Assembly (NCBI RefSeq): GCF_020360975.1
Contig: NW_025408677.1
Location: forward strand, 2,108,001-2,172,000
Origin: Hirsutella rhossiliensis
Lineage: Eukaryota > Ascomycota > Sordariomycetes > Hypocreales > Ophiocordycipitaceae
DNA length: 64,000 bases
Reading direction: 5' to 3'
Below, one piece after another: positions 46,791 to 58,595 of this stretch. Under the pieces are notes generated by a model. That model saw only the letters and a list, made by a program, of their open reading frames with translations. It searched no databases and was not told where the DNA came from. A program made the translations under genes and the position numbers. The number at the start of each line of letters is the position of its first letter. Within the stretch, counting starts at the first letter, position 1.

Positions 46791-48149
46791 TCAGAGATAC
46801 TTTTTAGGGCTGTTTGCCCGGCGCCTCTTGTAGACGACGTAGGCGGCAGCGAGAAAAACCTGCGTGCCGACAAAGATGAGGATGAGCTTGCCGTGGCCGG
46901 GCATGGACTCGGTCATGACGTCGGTAATGCTGGCGTGGTGGTCATTGAGGTAGTCCTCGAAGGAGTCGTGGTGGGTCGAGAACTTTTCGTTGATGTTTTT
47001 GTGCATAGCGCTCACCTCCCTCCCGAGGTCCTTGACGTGGTTGAGCAGGTCCTCGGTCGGGTGCGTGGCCGACAGCTGGGAGCGCAGGGCGTCGAGGGCC
47101 TTTGTCGTCTGCTCGTGGCTGTCCTCGCCCTGGTGTTGGAGCTCGACAATGGAGGCGGTGATGGTCGAGAGCTGGTGCATGAGGACCTGCAGCCGGTTGT
47201 GCATGTCTTCAAACTGCGCCGTCGACGTCTTGAAGTGGTCGGCAGGCTCGTCGGGCATGGGGCTGCCTGCGGTCCCGCCCTTGGAGGGCTGCTGCTGTTG
47301 GGTGGCGTACCCGTAGGTGTTCTGGTGAGCGGCGGCGTTGTCGGCGTCGCTCGAGACGATCGAGTCAGAGTGGACGACCAGCTTGAAGACCTCAAACGAG
47401 TCTGGGTTGTCCGGGGTGGCGGCCGTGATGCCAAAGTGGTAGCCGGCCGGCAGGCTGACCTTTGTGGTGTCAAAGCAAGGGTGGTCGTCGACTTCGACCT
47501 TGAAGGCGTCGTGGGTCTGGCGCAGCTTGATGCGCGTGGGACGGCCCAGGTTGCGGTACGAGTACTGGCAGTGGCCAAAGGCGAGATTGTCGATGCTGTG
47601 CTGGTGGGCGTAGTCGACGGAGCCGTCGTTGAGGAAGCCGCGGACCATGCCGCCGGAGCCGCCGTGGGTGTCGATGACGAGGCCGAGGCCGTCAAACTTG
47701 CCAACTGTGTAGATGCTGTGGGAGCCCACCTCGTGGCCGCCCTGGCGCACCAGCCAAAAGTTGATGTTGCCGCCGCCGCGCTCGCCGCCGCTGGCGCGGA
47801 ACTCGATCTCGGCCTCCCAGGCGGAGCGCGTCAGGGCTTTCTCGGCCCATACGGCGCCGCGCTGGTTGCCGGGGGCCACGGGCGTGAGGATCAGGCGGTT
47901 GGAGAGGAGCTGGGGCGGCTGTGGCTGGCCCGAGAGGACAAAGTTGGGGATGCGCCCGGGGCTGTCAGCGAAACTCAATCTGGGGCGGCAGGTTAGCTGA
48001 AACTCAGTCAAGGATATGCGCGAGAGAGGACAGGGCGAGGCGAACCGGTCTGATTGCCCAAAGCTGAGCTCGGGGATGAGCGACTCGGCGCGGCTGATAT
48101 GGGCAGCGAGCAGGGCCGCCAGCGCGGCGGGGAGGCCTGAAACTCGCAT
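46791..48149 (-). CDS. L-type lectin, ERGIC-53/Emp47-like cargo receptor
   Basis: Exons 48149-48046 and 47979-46791, joined across a 66-bp GTTCGC..CAG intron, give 430 residues. The layout is a type I membrane cargo receptor. A signal peptide (LPAALAALLAAHISRAES) is followed by the legume-lectin-like domain (about residues 25-250), with NINFWLVRQGG, GLGLVIDTHGG (the Asp typical of the carbohydrate site) and SFEVFKLVVHSD. A coiled-coil stalk follows (about 285-390). One transmembrane segment (LILIFVGTQVFLAAAYVVY) precedes a short basic cytosolic tail KRRRANSPKKYL whose lysines resemble an ER-retrieval signal. Such proteins carry N-glycosylated cargo between ER and Golgi. Intron retention would keep the frame but insert 22 residues into the lectin fold. 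It is divergent from alg8. Confidence 0.9.
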   Translation of the reverse strand: MRVSGLPAALAALLAAHISRAESLIPELSFGQSDRFASPCPLSRISLTEFQLTCRPRLSFADSPGRIPNFVLSGQPQPPQLLSNRLILTPVAPGNQRGAVWAEKALTRSAWEAEIEFRASGGERGGGNINFWLVRQGGHEVGSHSIYTVGKFDGLGLVIDTHGGSGGMVRGFLNDGSVDYAHQHSIDNLAFGHCQYSYRNLGRPTRIKLRQTHDAFKVEVDDHPCFDTTKVSLPAGYHFGITAATPDNPDSFEVFKLVVHSDSIVSSDADNAAAHQNTYGYATQQQQPSKGGTAGSPMPDEPADHFKTSTAQFEDMHNRLQVLMHQLSTITASIVELQHQGEDSHEQTTKALDALRSQLSATHPTEDLLNHVKDLGREVSAMHKNINEKFSTHHDSFEDYLNDHHASITDVMTESMPGHGKLILIFVGTQVFLAAAYVVYKRRRANSPKKYL

Positions 48150-48743
48150 CGCGGCCTCGACTGGAGGCTGAAATCGACGTGTCCGAGGCTAATTTGAAAA
48201 GGAGAGCAAGACTGATGAGAGGAGGACGAGAGGCAGTCGAAGTAGGGCTGCGCTCGGGGCCCGGCTTGTTGAGGACACTTTGCTAGTGGGCGGCCTTGTC
48301 GAGACCCCTGGTTTAAGCTCGGCGCCCAGCGCTGACGGGCCTTAGAGTGCAACGGGCCTGAAACAGGCGCGGGCATGAATGAAAAGAAGCAAAGCGTGGG
48401 AGCGAAGCACAAGTCTGGAATCAAAGAGGCAGTACGAGAGAATTACAGCCCGTTTTTGGCAGAGCAAGGACAGACAGTTTCTGGATACCTAGACGGGGGA
48501 GCTCGCTCATCAGGAGCTTTCTCCAGCCACAAGGGAGGGAGGTAGCTGTGTGTGGCTGTGCTACCCCGGGTGCTCGCTGAGTCATGACGTACAGCGAGCC
48601 GCGGTAGCACGCCCAGGTGCCATTCAGGTGGGCGAGGGTCCTGTAGCAAAGACTGCTCCACCAGCCTACCTCATCAGTCGACGATGGCGGCGCCGGCAGA
48701 CGACTGAATCGACCCCTCTCCCCTCACCGACTGCCCGGGCCCA
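48150..48743. promoter_or_regulatory. Divergent promoter region lectin / alg8
   Basis: 594 bp between divergent starts of two secretory-pathway glycoprotein genes. No coding sequence is supported. Confidence 0.45.
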
Positions 48744-50363
48744 ATGGCGGACTCATACCCGACCCTGACGCAGTGCGCTGTCGTCGCCGCCGCCTTCAAG
48801 GTCCTCCTCTTCCCGGCCTAGTAAGTGGCCCGCCCTGTTCTGCCCTCTCGCTTCAAGCCGGCCAACAACGAGCACCACACAGCAAGTCGACCGACTTCGA
48901 GGTCCATCGCAACTGGCTCGCCATCACAAACAGCCTGCCCGTCTCCGAATGGTACTACGAGCAGACGTCTCAATGGACCCTCGACTACCCGCCCTTGTTC
49001 GCCTACTTCGAGTGGCTCCTCGCCCACGTCGGCCGCCTGGTTGACCCGGCCATGGTCAAGCTCTACAGCCTCAACCACGAGAGCCTGCAGACCGTCTACT
49101 TCCAGCGCACCACCGTCATCCTCTCCGAGCTCCTCCTGGCCTATGCCCTGCAGATGTTTGTCGACTCGACTCCTGCTCCGTCGCGCCGTGCCGCCCAGGT
49201 TGCCGCCCTCTCCATCTTCCTTTCGCCGGGGTTGCTCATCATCGACCACGTCCACTTCCAGTACAACGGCTTCATGTACGGCATCCTGCTGCTGTCGCTC
49301 GTTCTCGCCCGGTGCAGTTCGACGCTACTCCACAGCGGGCTCGTCTTCGCCGCCCTGCTGTGCTTCAAGCACATCTATCTCTACCTTGCGCCCGCCTACT
49401 TTGTCTATCTGCTGCGCACCTACTGCCTCTCGGCTCGGTCCGTCTTTCGCATCAAATTTCTCAACTGCCTGAAGCTCGGCTCGGGCATCGCGGCCATATT
49501 CGCCGTCGCCTTGGGCCCCTTTGCCCTCATGGGGGCCCTTCCGCAGCTGCTGACCCGCCTGTTTCCCTTTTCGCGCGGACTTTGCCATGCGTACTGGGCA
49601 CCCAATGTCTGGGCGCTGTACTCGCTGGCCGATCGCGTCTTGATATACCGTAAGTCTGACAAGTGTGACACTTTGCCTAGAGCGCTCTAACGTCAACGCA
49701 GTCGCGCCGCGGCTTGGCCTCGCCGTCAAGACGGACGCGCTGCAGAGCGTCACACGCGGCCTGGTGGGCGACACGGCCTTTGCCGTCCTTCCCGAGATCA
49801 CGCCGAGGATGTGCTTTGCCTTGACGCTGCTCTTCCAGGGATTGCCTCTCATCAAGCTCTTTTTGCAGGCCACGTGGGAGAACTTCATCGGCGCCATCAC
49901 GCTGTGCGGATATGCGTCGTTCTTGTTTGGCTGGCATGTCCACGAAAAGGCCATACTGCTCGTCGTCATCCCCTTTAGCCTCATCGCCCTGAGGGACAGA
50001 CGGCACCTGAGCGTGTTCCGACCACTGGCCCTGGCCGGCCACGTGTCGCTGTTCCCGCTCCTGTTCACGCCCGCAGAGTTCCCCGTCAAGACTGTCTACA
50101 CCATCTTCTGGCTTGTGCTGTTCCTGCTGGCCTTTGACCGGCTCGCGCCGGCGTCGAGCAAGCCGAGGGTGTTTCTGCTGGACCGCTTCAGCACCCTGTA
50201 CATTGCCGTCAGCATCCCGCTCATTGCGTACACGTCGCTGGTGCACCCCGTCGTCTTTAGGCAGCGCTACGAGTTTCTGCCGCTCATGCTGACTAGCTGC
50301 TATGCGGCGGTGGGGGTGGTGGGGAGTTGGGTTGGATTCATGGTGGTGTATTTTACCTCGTGA
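48744..50363 (+). CDS. alg8: Dolichyl-P-Glc alpha-1,3-glucosyltransferase Alg8
   Basis: Exons 48744-48820, 48883-49649 and 49702-50363, joined by 62- and 52-bp introns (GTAAGT..CAG both), give 501 residues. Alg8 is an ER multipass enzyme (family GT57) that adds the second glucose to the lipid-linked oligosaccharide used for N-glycosylation. Recognised segments are the luminal loop [19 protein letters not shown], whose Asp matches the proposed catalytic site of Alg6/Alg8, then [36 protein letters not shown] and [35 protein letters not shown] is the late conserved loop. About a dozen hydrophobic spans are visible. The HFQYNG and KHIYLYLAP blocks favour Alg8 over Alg6. Length is normal. Confidence 0.92.
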
Positions 50364-52688
50364 GCTGAATGAGGCCGAGGAGGTTGCCCTGGCGTGCATG
50401 CTACGGGTGTTTTATGAATTCCGAAACTCGAGAAGACGAGGGCTCGGTCTGAAATGTGTTACAAGGCGCCAATGTTTAAGGAGTGGCAGATGATGAAGCC
50501 AATGATGATACAGTAGAGACGGCTGAGTCATATGCGGCGGAATGGATGGGACAAGTGGGGCGCCCCACGTGAGACGCAAGGCTGATGGACGGTCAAGCAT
50601 TTCTGGCGGCAACCTCAGTCGGCGGACAAGGGGCCGTCAATTTGCGCCAACCTCTTGACGCCGGAGAAAGCAGGCGGCCAAGATGGGGATGGGAAAGGTG
50701 GAGTTGAAGTGCTTGATAGTTTGGCGGTGACCCGGCCAGTTGCAGGCCATGCGCGCTCTGTGTCATGCGGTGGAGGCGTTCGCGACGCGTCAAGATGCAC
50801 TCAGGAGACGGGCAAGCGACAGCTCCCAAACCCCTGCTTGCCGGTGCGTGCATGCAGGCCGGGAGGGAAGAATGTCACGCAAGCAGATGGGTAGGGTTGG
50901 GGGCTGGGCAAGTTGCGAGAGCAGTCTGCATGTCAACCAGGAATGAGTCCAGTAGGAAAGGAGATATGTAGACGGGTGCGATCAATATAGCAGACGAGAA
51001 GAGAGCTTCCGACGGGCTATGATACCGAAGCGCGAGCTCACATGGCAGTGTTTTGGCCGGGTTGTGCCTCGACTGAGTCGCGTAGGAGGTGGCATTCATC
51101 GACCGGGGACGAGCAGCCCGGGGGGGGTCAATGGCAGGTTCGCGCAAAGACGGCAAGGGCTTTGAGTGCAATGATTTTACGTGCATGAATCCGGCTGCAT
51201 TCGACGCGCCGTGGAGCGACGAGCGCAATGAATCCAAAAACGTTGGTGAAATGGCAGCGGGCGCGTGCAGGGCGCGCGGAAGAGGCTGCGGCGGGCAGGA
51301 CGAGTGCTGGAGGAGGACGACGACGAGGCGGAGGGGCGGAGAGGACGAGAGCCAGGAACCTTTTTTTTGTTCGACTATTTTTTCCCTGGCCAACTAAAAC
51401 CGCCCCTGTTCAGTCTGTACGCGCTACCTTATTCGCCGCGGGGAGGGGAAATGGAAAGGTACCGGGCCGGTACCCTTGACGATGGAAGCATTGAGGGATC
51501 CGCAGCAAGTGGTACCTTGGCCAGCTGCGAGGTGTGCGTGTCTATGTGAGAAAACAAACAACGAGGAGGAGAGGGTAGAGGAGAAAGAGAAAGAAAGGAT
51601 GGATTGGTAAACAAAGGTAACTAACTGTTTGTCGACGGTGATGATGACGAGCAGAAGACGAGCAAGAGAACGGGAGTTGACCTCCCTGCATCTGCCTCTT
51701 CTTGAAGTTTGCATCAACAAACTGATTTCTGAAGTACACACCTACCCGCGTACGAATCCATCTCTGTATCGGAGCAGATTCAAGATGAATGCATCGCCGG
51801 AGACTCCTCCAGCGCCTAGGTACAGTACTACAGAACCCCCCCCCCCCCGGCTCGTCCGCCTCCTTGTACCCGTGGTGTAGGTTGGCTCCGGAGTACGAGT
51901 ACGGAGCACGAGTGCCAAAAAAAGCCAAGGGTACAAAGCTATTTTCGCATCTTCGGCGCCGGCGCAGGTTCCTTTTCGCCGCACGCGCGCTGGCGCAGTG
52001 ACCTGGTCACGCCCGGGGTCCTCCCACCGCCCGCGGTACCTCCCTAACCTCGCTCTCTCGGCCTCTACCTTGGCTTCTTCCATTCTTTCTTCCCTCTCTC
52101 TCTCTCTCTCTTTTCCCTCTCTCTCTCTCTTCCCTCTCTCTCTACCTCGCCCCCCCACAGTTTTTTTCTCTTTTCCCTCCTGCTCTCCCTTCACCACCCG
52201 CCCTCTTCTTTTCTTCCTTTGCATCGTCGTCGTCGTCGTCCTCCTCGTCTGCTTGCAACCTCGCCCGCCGCCTTTACCGTCCTCGTCCGCCAACACCACC
52301 GCTGCCGCCGCCGTCATCTCGCCTCTGCGTGCCGCGCAACCTGGCCTCGACTCCAGTCCCCGCGAAGCTGCTCGCATGCCCGCCTCGCACCCCGACTCCA
52401 GCCGCCGCATATAAGTCGCCTGGCCCGCACGACGAGCAGCGCGACTCCTTCCTTCCTCAGCCGGCCCACGCGTGACGACAAACGGCCCCCTCCAATCACG
52501 TCTTCTTATTCGCTCGAGCTTCGACTCTCCGCTGCGCGCCACCCCCAGTCCGCGCTCCGCAGATGCTGCCTCAGCCTCGTCACGGCCGCGCTCGACCTTG
52601 CTAGTGGATGGCATATTATAGCATCTCCGCCTTGCCTGGTGTTTTCGCAATTGCTCCTCGAGGCGGAGCCTCGTCCATCTAGGCAATC
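50364..52688. other. Intergenic, alg8 to itc1, with CT-rich leader
   Basis: 2.3 kb without a supported gene. The minus-strand frame at 51742-52686 is the complement of a pyrimidine-rich leader and is rejected. GTAC words cluster at 51450-51520 and 51820-51900. From about 52060 the plus strand becomes CT-rich, including (CT)n runs at 52090-52142, as expected around the itc1 transcription start. Confidence 0.5.
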
Positions 52689-55600
52689 ATGGTACAGGCG
52701 CCCTACCCGCCCGCCAGGACAGCGCGCCCTTGCTCACACCCGCCTCCCCAGGTTCTCTTCAAACGCAAGCCCGTCAAGTTTCTGCCCCCGCCAGACATAG
52801 AGGATGATGCTACCGAGGTGCCATCCCCCCTCCAACCTTAACCTCCTGCCCTTGCGCGCAGCCAACGTACCCGCCTCTACTTACACGTTGTTTCCTCCAC
52901 TAGGTGTGGCATATTCCCCAGACGGGGGAAGTCTTTACTACCTACGAGGACTATCTGAGCCGGTGAGTCTGGTCATCCCCCTGATGGCTGGGGGCTCTCC
53001 TGTTTGTGCGGCAATCACGGCTAACTGTGTGGCTTTCTCCCCCACTCGCCATTCAGTATGGAATTCTACAAGCAGGTAAATCACCTACAACCGTTGTCAT
53101 CAGACGACCCGAGGCTCACCTGATGCTTCACAGCGCCGATTCAATGACCAAATCACAGGCCACTCAGGCTTGACCTTCCTCGAGGCCTTCAATAGCGAGG
53201 TTGGCACCCCCACCTCGATTGCCCAGCACACCTGGCTCCTTTACCCCTTTCCCCCCCCCATGAGCGTGTCGAAGCAGCAGCTCACTCGCTTCAATGTGCA
53301 GCTCACCGGGGGTCGTGAGGTCGAGGCCTCCTTCCCAGAAGCTCTGAAAGGGCCGATTCTCCGAAAGGTACAGTTTCAGACTATTTCACGCCTCGACAAC
53401 CTCGTCGACATGATCTACGATGAGTTCAAGCACGACTTCTATCCCGGCGAAGAGGTGACGGTCACCATGGATGGCGGCGAGAGGGTGCACGGCCTCGTGA
53501 GGGACAAGACGACGTTTGGGCCTAGAATGCTCTCCGACGGTTCCCACACGCAGCCCGTCACGCGCTACCTCGTCAACGTCAAGGACTCGGAGGAGGAGAC
53601 CATGGTCACCGACGAGCACATCTGCCGCGACCGCGGTGTCTTTACCAAGTCCATGCTCAGGTCCTTCATCAAGAAGACAGTCATTAGAGAAGCCTGGACC
53701 GGCGCTCCTTGGCTGGTCAAGCACGACTACGCCGGCCAGTACCACATCGACACCAGAGTCCCCCCCCATCTCCGCTACGACACCAAGGTCCAAGAGCGCC
53801 GCCAGTTGCAGGCGCAGAAGCGTGCGCCCCCCTATGAGGTCAACGGCCATGGCTCTGCCCTGCACTCGGGCCCCGTCCGGCTGCCCGAACTGAAGCCCGC
53901 GCCCAAAAACCACAAGGGAAAGCAGGGCCAGCACGGCTCCAAGGGCCTCAAATGGCCCCTCAACATGTCAGTCAACGGCGCCAATGGTGCGGGCTATCCT
54001 TCTAGCAACGCCGATAACCAAGGAGGCAACGCCAGAGGAGCGACGCCGCCTCCGCCTCCGCCGCCGCCCCCCAAGTACCCGATCGAAGACCTCCAACTGG
54101 AGCCCAAAGAGGGCAGCGTGCGTCCCCCGCTCAAGTTTCTGTGCAGGGACCCTCCCGTCGACGTGGAGGGATGCGGGCCCATGTACGATCAAATCGACAT
54201 GGCATCCGTGGGTGCGTTGTTGGAGACGTGGGACACGCTCAACGTCTACTGCGAAATATTTCGACTCGACTCGTTTACCTTTGACGATTTCATCGAGGCT
54301 ATGTCAGTATCCTCTGAGCGCGTCCATGTCCAGCTCTTCGAAGAAGTTCATTGCGCCGTGCTCAAGGTCTTGGTCGACTCGGAGCGAGACGGCGGCAAAG
54401 TGCAAATCACCCTCCCCAAGCTGGAGGAAGAGGACAGCGACGGGGAGGAAGGGGAAAGCGAGGCCGATAACACGGAACCGACGCCCGAACCGGAGCTGAA
54501 GCCTACGGGCCGCGCCACCCGCAGTAGCCTTGCCAAGCTCGAGGCCGAGCGACTGGCTGCCGAAGCGGCGGCGGCGGAAGAAGAGAGCTTGAGAGCGGAA
54601 CTCGAGTCGAGGCACCGCGCCGAGGAGCTCCTCAAGGAGTATGATTGGATCGAGCACTTGCGACAGCGAGACTTTGCCAAGGGTGGCTGGCAGAGAATCA
54701 TTGTTGGTCTACTTCACCAGCTGTCCAAGAATGAGCGACGGGAGAAGGCTTGTGAAGAACTCTTGCTGCAGCTGGTCCCTCCCAACACGAGCCCGACGCA
54801 GGATGCGGTCCAGCAGACGTACGCCAGCCTCAGCATCAACTATCGCGTGCAGGCGTTGCAGATTCTCTGCATGCTCACGATGGAGACCAAGGCCGTCAGG
54901 GGCTACATGGAGGACTGCAGCGAGACGATGACCAAGTATCGCAAAGACAGGATCGAATGGCAGAGGCAGCGAAAACAGGCGTAGGTTTATTCATTCCTCT
55001 CGGTTTCCTCTCACTTCTTCCCGCGCATCGCTTGGCTTTTAGCCGGGGCCGCGCGTAGCATTTTCCGACAACTAATGGGCTCTTCAGGATGGAGGATCTC
55101 CGACAGCTCAACGAGGAGCGCAGGGCGTTGATGCCCGACAACTCGCCCACGGGCGAGTTGAACCCTTCCGTCAAAAAGGAAGAGGACGTCAAGATGATCG
55201 AGGTGAACGAATCGCAAATCGAGAAGGAGGCAGACGCCGAGGGCAGTGACGAGGACAACAACAAATCGCAGAAGAAACGTCGCGGTCGCGGGCAGTCGGA
55301 CAAGCAGCGGAAGCGCGACGAAGAGCGAGAGCGAAAGTCGCGAGAAAAGGAAAAGGAAAGAGAAAAGGCAAAGGAACAGAAAGGCTCAACCAAGCTGCCG
55401 CTGCAACAGTTGAAGCAGTACAACAAGGTCGTCAAGGAGATCCAGAAGAAAGAGGACATCATCAAAGGGTGCGAAAGCGAGATTGCCGTCATTGAAAACG
55501 ACTTGCGCGAAGCGGACTGCCCAAGAACAAGGGTCCTGGGCAAGGACCGATTTTGGAACCGATACTACTGGTTTGAGCGAAACGGCATGCCTTACGCCGG

Positions 55601-56222
55601 CCTCCCCAACAGCTCGACGGCCTATGCTGAGTACGCGAACGGCTGCATCTGGGTGCAGGGTCCCGACGAGCTGGAGCGCGAGGGCTACATCGACGTGCCG
55701 GCCGAGCTACAGGACGAACACAAGACAAAGTTCAACATGACGATTCCGGAGCGCAAGGCCATGGAAGAGGGCGGCATGAGCGTCTTCAACGCACGGCAAT
55801 GGGGCTACATATGCGAGCCCGAGGACGTGGACCAGCTGATCCGGTGGCTGGACCCGCGGGGCATCAACGAGCTGAAGCTGCGCAAGGAGCTCCTCAACTA
55901 CAAGGACAAGATGGCGGCGCACATGGAGAAGCGCAAGAAGTATCTAGCGGCGGCAACGGAGCCGGGGACAACGGCCGCCGACACCACCAAGGACAAGAAG
56001 GACGAAGCTGCGTCGAAGCGCACGAGCTCGCGGATCCGAGACAAGTCGCCGGAGCCGCCGAGCTACCGCTGCCTGCAGTGGCAAAACACGATGGCGCTCG
56101 ACGAGCTGGGACACTTGCACGTTGAGCAGACGCCGCCGCCCCGGGCGAAGAAACAGACGAAGAAGAGGGAAGCGATGAGCGAGCCGGCCGGCCGAGGGGT
56201 GGCCAAGATCCGGCGTCGTTGA
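52689..56222 (+). CDS. itc1: Itc1-like WAC/DDT/WHIM subunit of an ISWI chromatin-remodelling complex
   Basis: Six exons, 52689-52691, 52752-52817, 52904-52962, 53057-53075, 53134-54980 and 55088-56222, give 1042 residues. Exon 1 is the start codon alone (ATG then GTACAG..CCAG), and exon 4 is only 19 nt. Splicing yields the diagnostic start VLFKRKPVKFLPPPD, then VWHIPQTGEVFTTYEDYLSRMEFYKQ and ITGHSGLTFLEAF (WAC domain). A DDT domain lies near SVGALLETWDTLNVYC. The WHIM parts include DWIEHLRQRDFAKGGWQRI, then LGKDRFWNRYYWFERNGMPY and YICEPEDVDQLIRWLDPRG. A long basic coiled coil lies between the two WHIM parts. Itc1 is the non-catalytic partner of Isw2, spacing nucleosomes at promoters. The intron at 54981-55087 (GTAGGT..CAG) is needed to bypass a TAG. 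The GST gene follows 870 bp downstream. Confidence 0.92.
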
Positions 56223-57092
56223 TGGGGCAGTCGAGACACTGGGCCCCTTGGGTCCGCTCTGGGTGGCACGTCGACGTCCATGTCGAAAGGTCGGTCGGAG
56301 TAGGAGGAGAGGGACAGTGTCGTGGAGACGAATGATGGCGTGCATAGAAAGGCGACTGGTGTTCTGGTTACATGTAAAAACAATCATGGCAAGGCGGGGG
56401 GGGCGTTGAACGGCTCGCGGCGGTGGTGTTTGGTGAGGGTTCTGGTTACCGGGCGATACGACGACTGCGTGTGAGTAGATCGCGTGTACTGCATTCCGGC
56501 GGTGTGCAAATTCCATGTCTTTAGGCATCGTGATATGTGAGAGTGACGTGACGGTGGTTGTGGTGGTGATGGTGGTGATGGTGGTGATGGTGGTGATGGT
56601 GGTGATGGTGGTGATGGTGGTGATGGTGGTGATGGTGGTTATGATGATGACGTAGCTAGGTGGTCTGTTTGACGGTCAAGCTGTTGAAAAGGAGGGCAAG
56701 CCAAGACTACGGTGCGGTGCAAGACGAGAAGACTGGGGGTGATTGAAGGATGAGGGTCCGGCCTCGGTTTGTCTCTCGGCTGCTGGGCTGGCCTCGGCTC
56801 TGGCCACGGTTCCGGTTCCGTGCCGACAAGCGCAGTTTGTCACCTGCTAATTATATACTATGCTCTCGGAGCCTAGGCAAAACAGCTGGTGGAATAAGTG
56901 GGGGTTCATCGTCAGGTTGCACGTCATGGAAGGGGACTAGTTGATCTGAATCCAGAGGAGGGATGCTTGGCTCTCTCTCTCTTCTACAGAGCTGAATTAC
57001 CTCGCCTCGGCGTTCCACAGCCCACGACGATAGTCACAAAGACAAAGAGGTGGCCCGGGAGTTTTTGAAGAAGGAATCAAAAGGGGACAAGG
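56223..57092. other. Intergenic, itc1 to GST gene
   Basis: 870 bp without a supported gene. It contains the 9-bp GGTGGTGAT array described separately. Confidence 0.5.
56562..56633. repeat. Minisatellite, (GGTGGTGAT) x 8
   Basis: Eight perfect head-to-tail copies of a 9-bp unit (72 bp), flanked by degenerate GGT/GAT trinucleotides on both sides. It lies in the 3' region of itc1 and 5' of the GST gene. Confidence 0.95.
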
Positions 57093-58021
57093 ATGGCTGC
57101 CACGACTCCCTCGGATGCAGCGGGCGACAAGCCGCTGCCCAAGATCAAGCTCTACTGGTTCGGATACTTCCATGATGGGCGCCCCAAAGAGAGCACCGAC
57201 TGACGACCGAAACAGGCTCGAACGATCGCGGTCGCAGCGCATCGTCTGGCTCCTCGAGGAGTTGGGTGCGCCGTACGAGCTCGAGGTCTTCCACCGCGAC
57301 AAGCAGACGATGCTGGCGCCGGCCGAGCTGGAAAAGGTGCACCCGCTGGGCAAGTCGCCCGTCGTCAGCGTCACGCCTGGCGGCGGCGGCGACGCCGTGG
57401 TGCTGGCCGAGAGCGGCTTCATGACGCAGTACCTGTGCGAGCACCTGCCGGGGGGCGGGCGGCTCATGCCCGCGCGCTGGAAGGAGGGCCGCGAGGGCGA
57501 GGTCGGCGGCGAGACGGAGGCGTGGCTGAGGTATCAGTATTACCTGCACTATGCCGAAGGCAGCCTGATGCCGATCCTGGTCATGGCCCTGGTTATTTCG
57601 CGTATGTGCTCTCCCGTCCATCTTGGGCTGAAGCGACGGCTGACGCAAAGCAGGCCTCAAGTCCAGCCAGGTGCCCTTCCTGGTACGGCCCATCACGTCG
57701 GCGGCCGCCAACGCCATCGTGTCCAACTTCATCTTCCCCAACGCGCAGAAGCACCTGCGCATGCTCGAGGGCCAGCTGGCGACGTCGGGCGGGCGCTACC
57801 TGTGCGGCGACTCGCTGACGGCGGTCGATATCCTCATGAGCTTCCCGCTCATCGCGGCAAAGGGCCGGTGGGACAGCATGGGCCGGTGGGAGGGCGGGTC
57901 GTGGGCCAAGGCGCACCCGCGCGTGGCCGAGTACGTCGAGAGGCTGGAGAAGGAGGAGGGATACCGGCGGAGCGTGGAGAAGATTGAGGCTGTCGACGGA
58001 AGCTTTTCGGCGACGCTGTGA
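57093..58021 (+). CDS. gtt1: Glutathione S-transferase, GTT1-like
   Basis: Exons 57093-57157, 57216-57601 and 57654-58021, with 58- and 52-bp introns (GTTCGG..CAG and GTATGT..CAG), give 272 residues. The N-terminal thioredoxin-fold domain reads KIKLYWLERSRSQRIVWLLE, then HRDKQTMLAPAELEKVHPLG, KSPVVSV (cis-Pro) and AESGFMTQYL (Glu-Ser that binds glutathione). The C-terminal helical domain follows (WLRYQYYLHYAEGSLMPILVM, YLCGDSLTAVDILMSFPL with the N-capping motif, HPRVAEYVERLEKEEGYRRSVEK). The order and wording of the first domain closely resemble yeast Gtt1, an ER-associated GST. The likely role is detoxification or redox defence; no preferred substrate can be inferred. Confidence 0.88.
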
Positions 58022-58595
58022 GGTTGCTTGGCGACGCGTGACGATGTCGCAAGGTTTGAACGCGCATGGCTCTGACTTGATGCTGGTAATTGCTTTTTCG
58101 GCCGATTTTCTCTGGGCCGATTTCCTCTGGGCATTTCTCTTATTAGAATCATGATTAATTATCCGCACGTCTGATTGGTGGTGACGCTCGAGAGCTCTCT
58201 GCTTCTGAAGTCATCGACAAAACACTCGAAACAAGGCCATTAGAGATGTAAACTACTAGAACAAAGCTCTCAAGACTCTCTACCTGTTTAGTAATTTATT
58301 TCCATGTTATTTCTATATCTTTTTGTCTCAAAGGGCTTTGTCTCAAAGGGCTGGTGCATTGTGCCCCGACAGCTCAGCTATCAATTTTGGCAGGAGAAAT
58401 CAGTAGTGGCTCAGTAGGTAAGCAATTTTTCCTTGGCCGAGCCAGGCGAGCCTCAACTCTAACCTTTCCAGCCCGACAATGGCCGACGTACTTTACAACT
58501 GCAGAGCTTCCCAGCGCCGACCGACCGACCAGTCCCAACGCTGAAATACTCTCTTATTGTCCGTTCCCGGGCCTCGGTCCCCCCCGTCCGGCACC
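58022..58595. other. Intergenic, GST gene to PPR gene
   Basis: 574 bp, relatively AT-rich. It contains a 15-bp tandem duplication of TTGTCTCAAAGGGCT at 58323-58352. No gene is seen. Confidence 0.5.

Noticed and set aside
51742..52686. 314-codon Arg/Glu-rich frame on the minus strand
   Set aside because: It is the complement of the CT-rich leader of itc1, so its charged composition simply mirrors the repeat.
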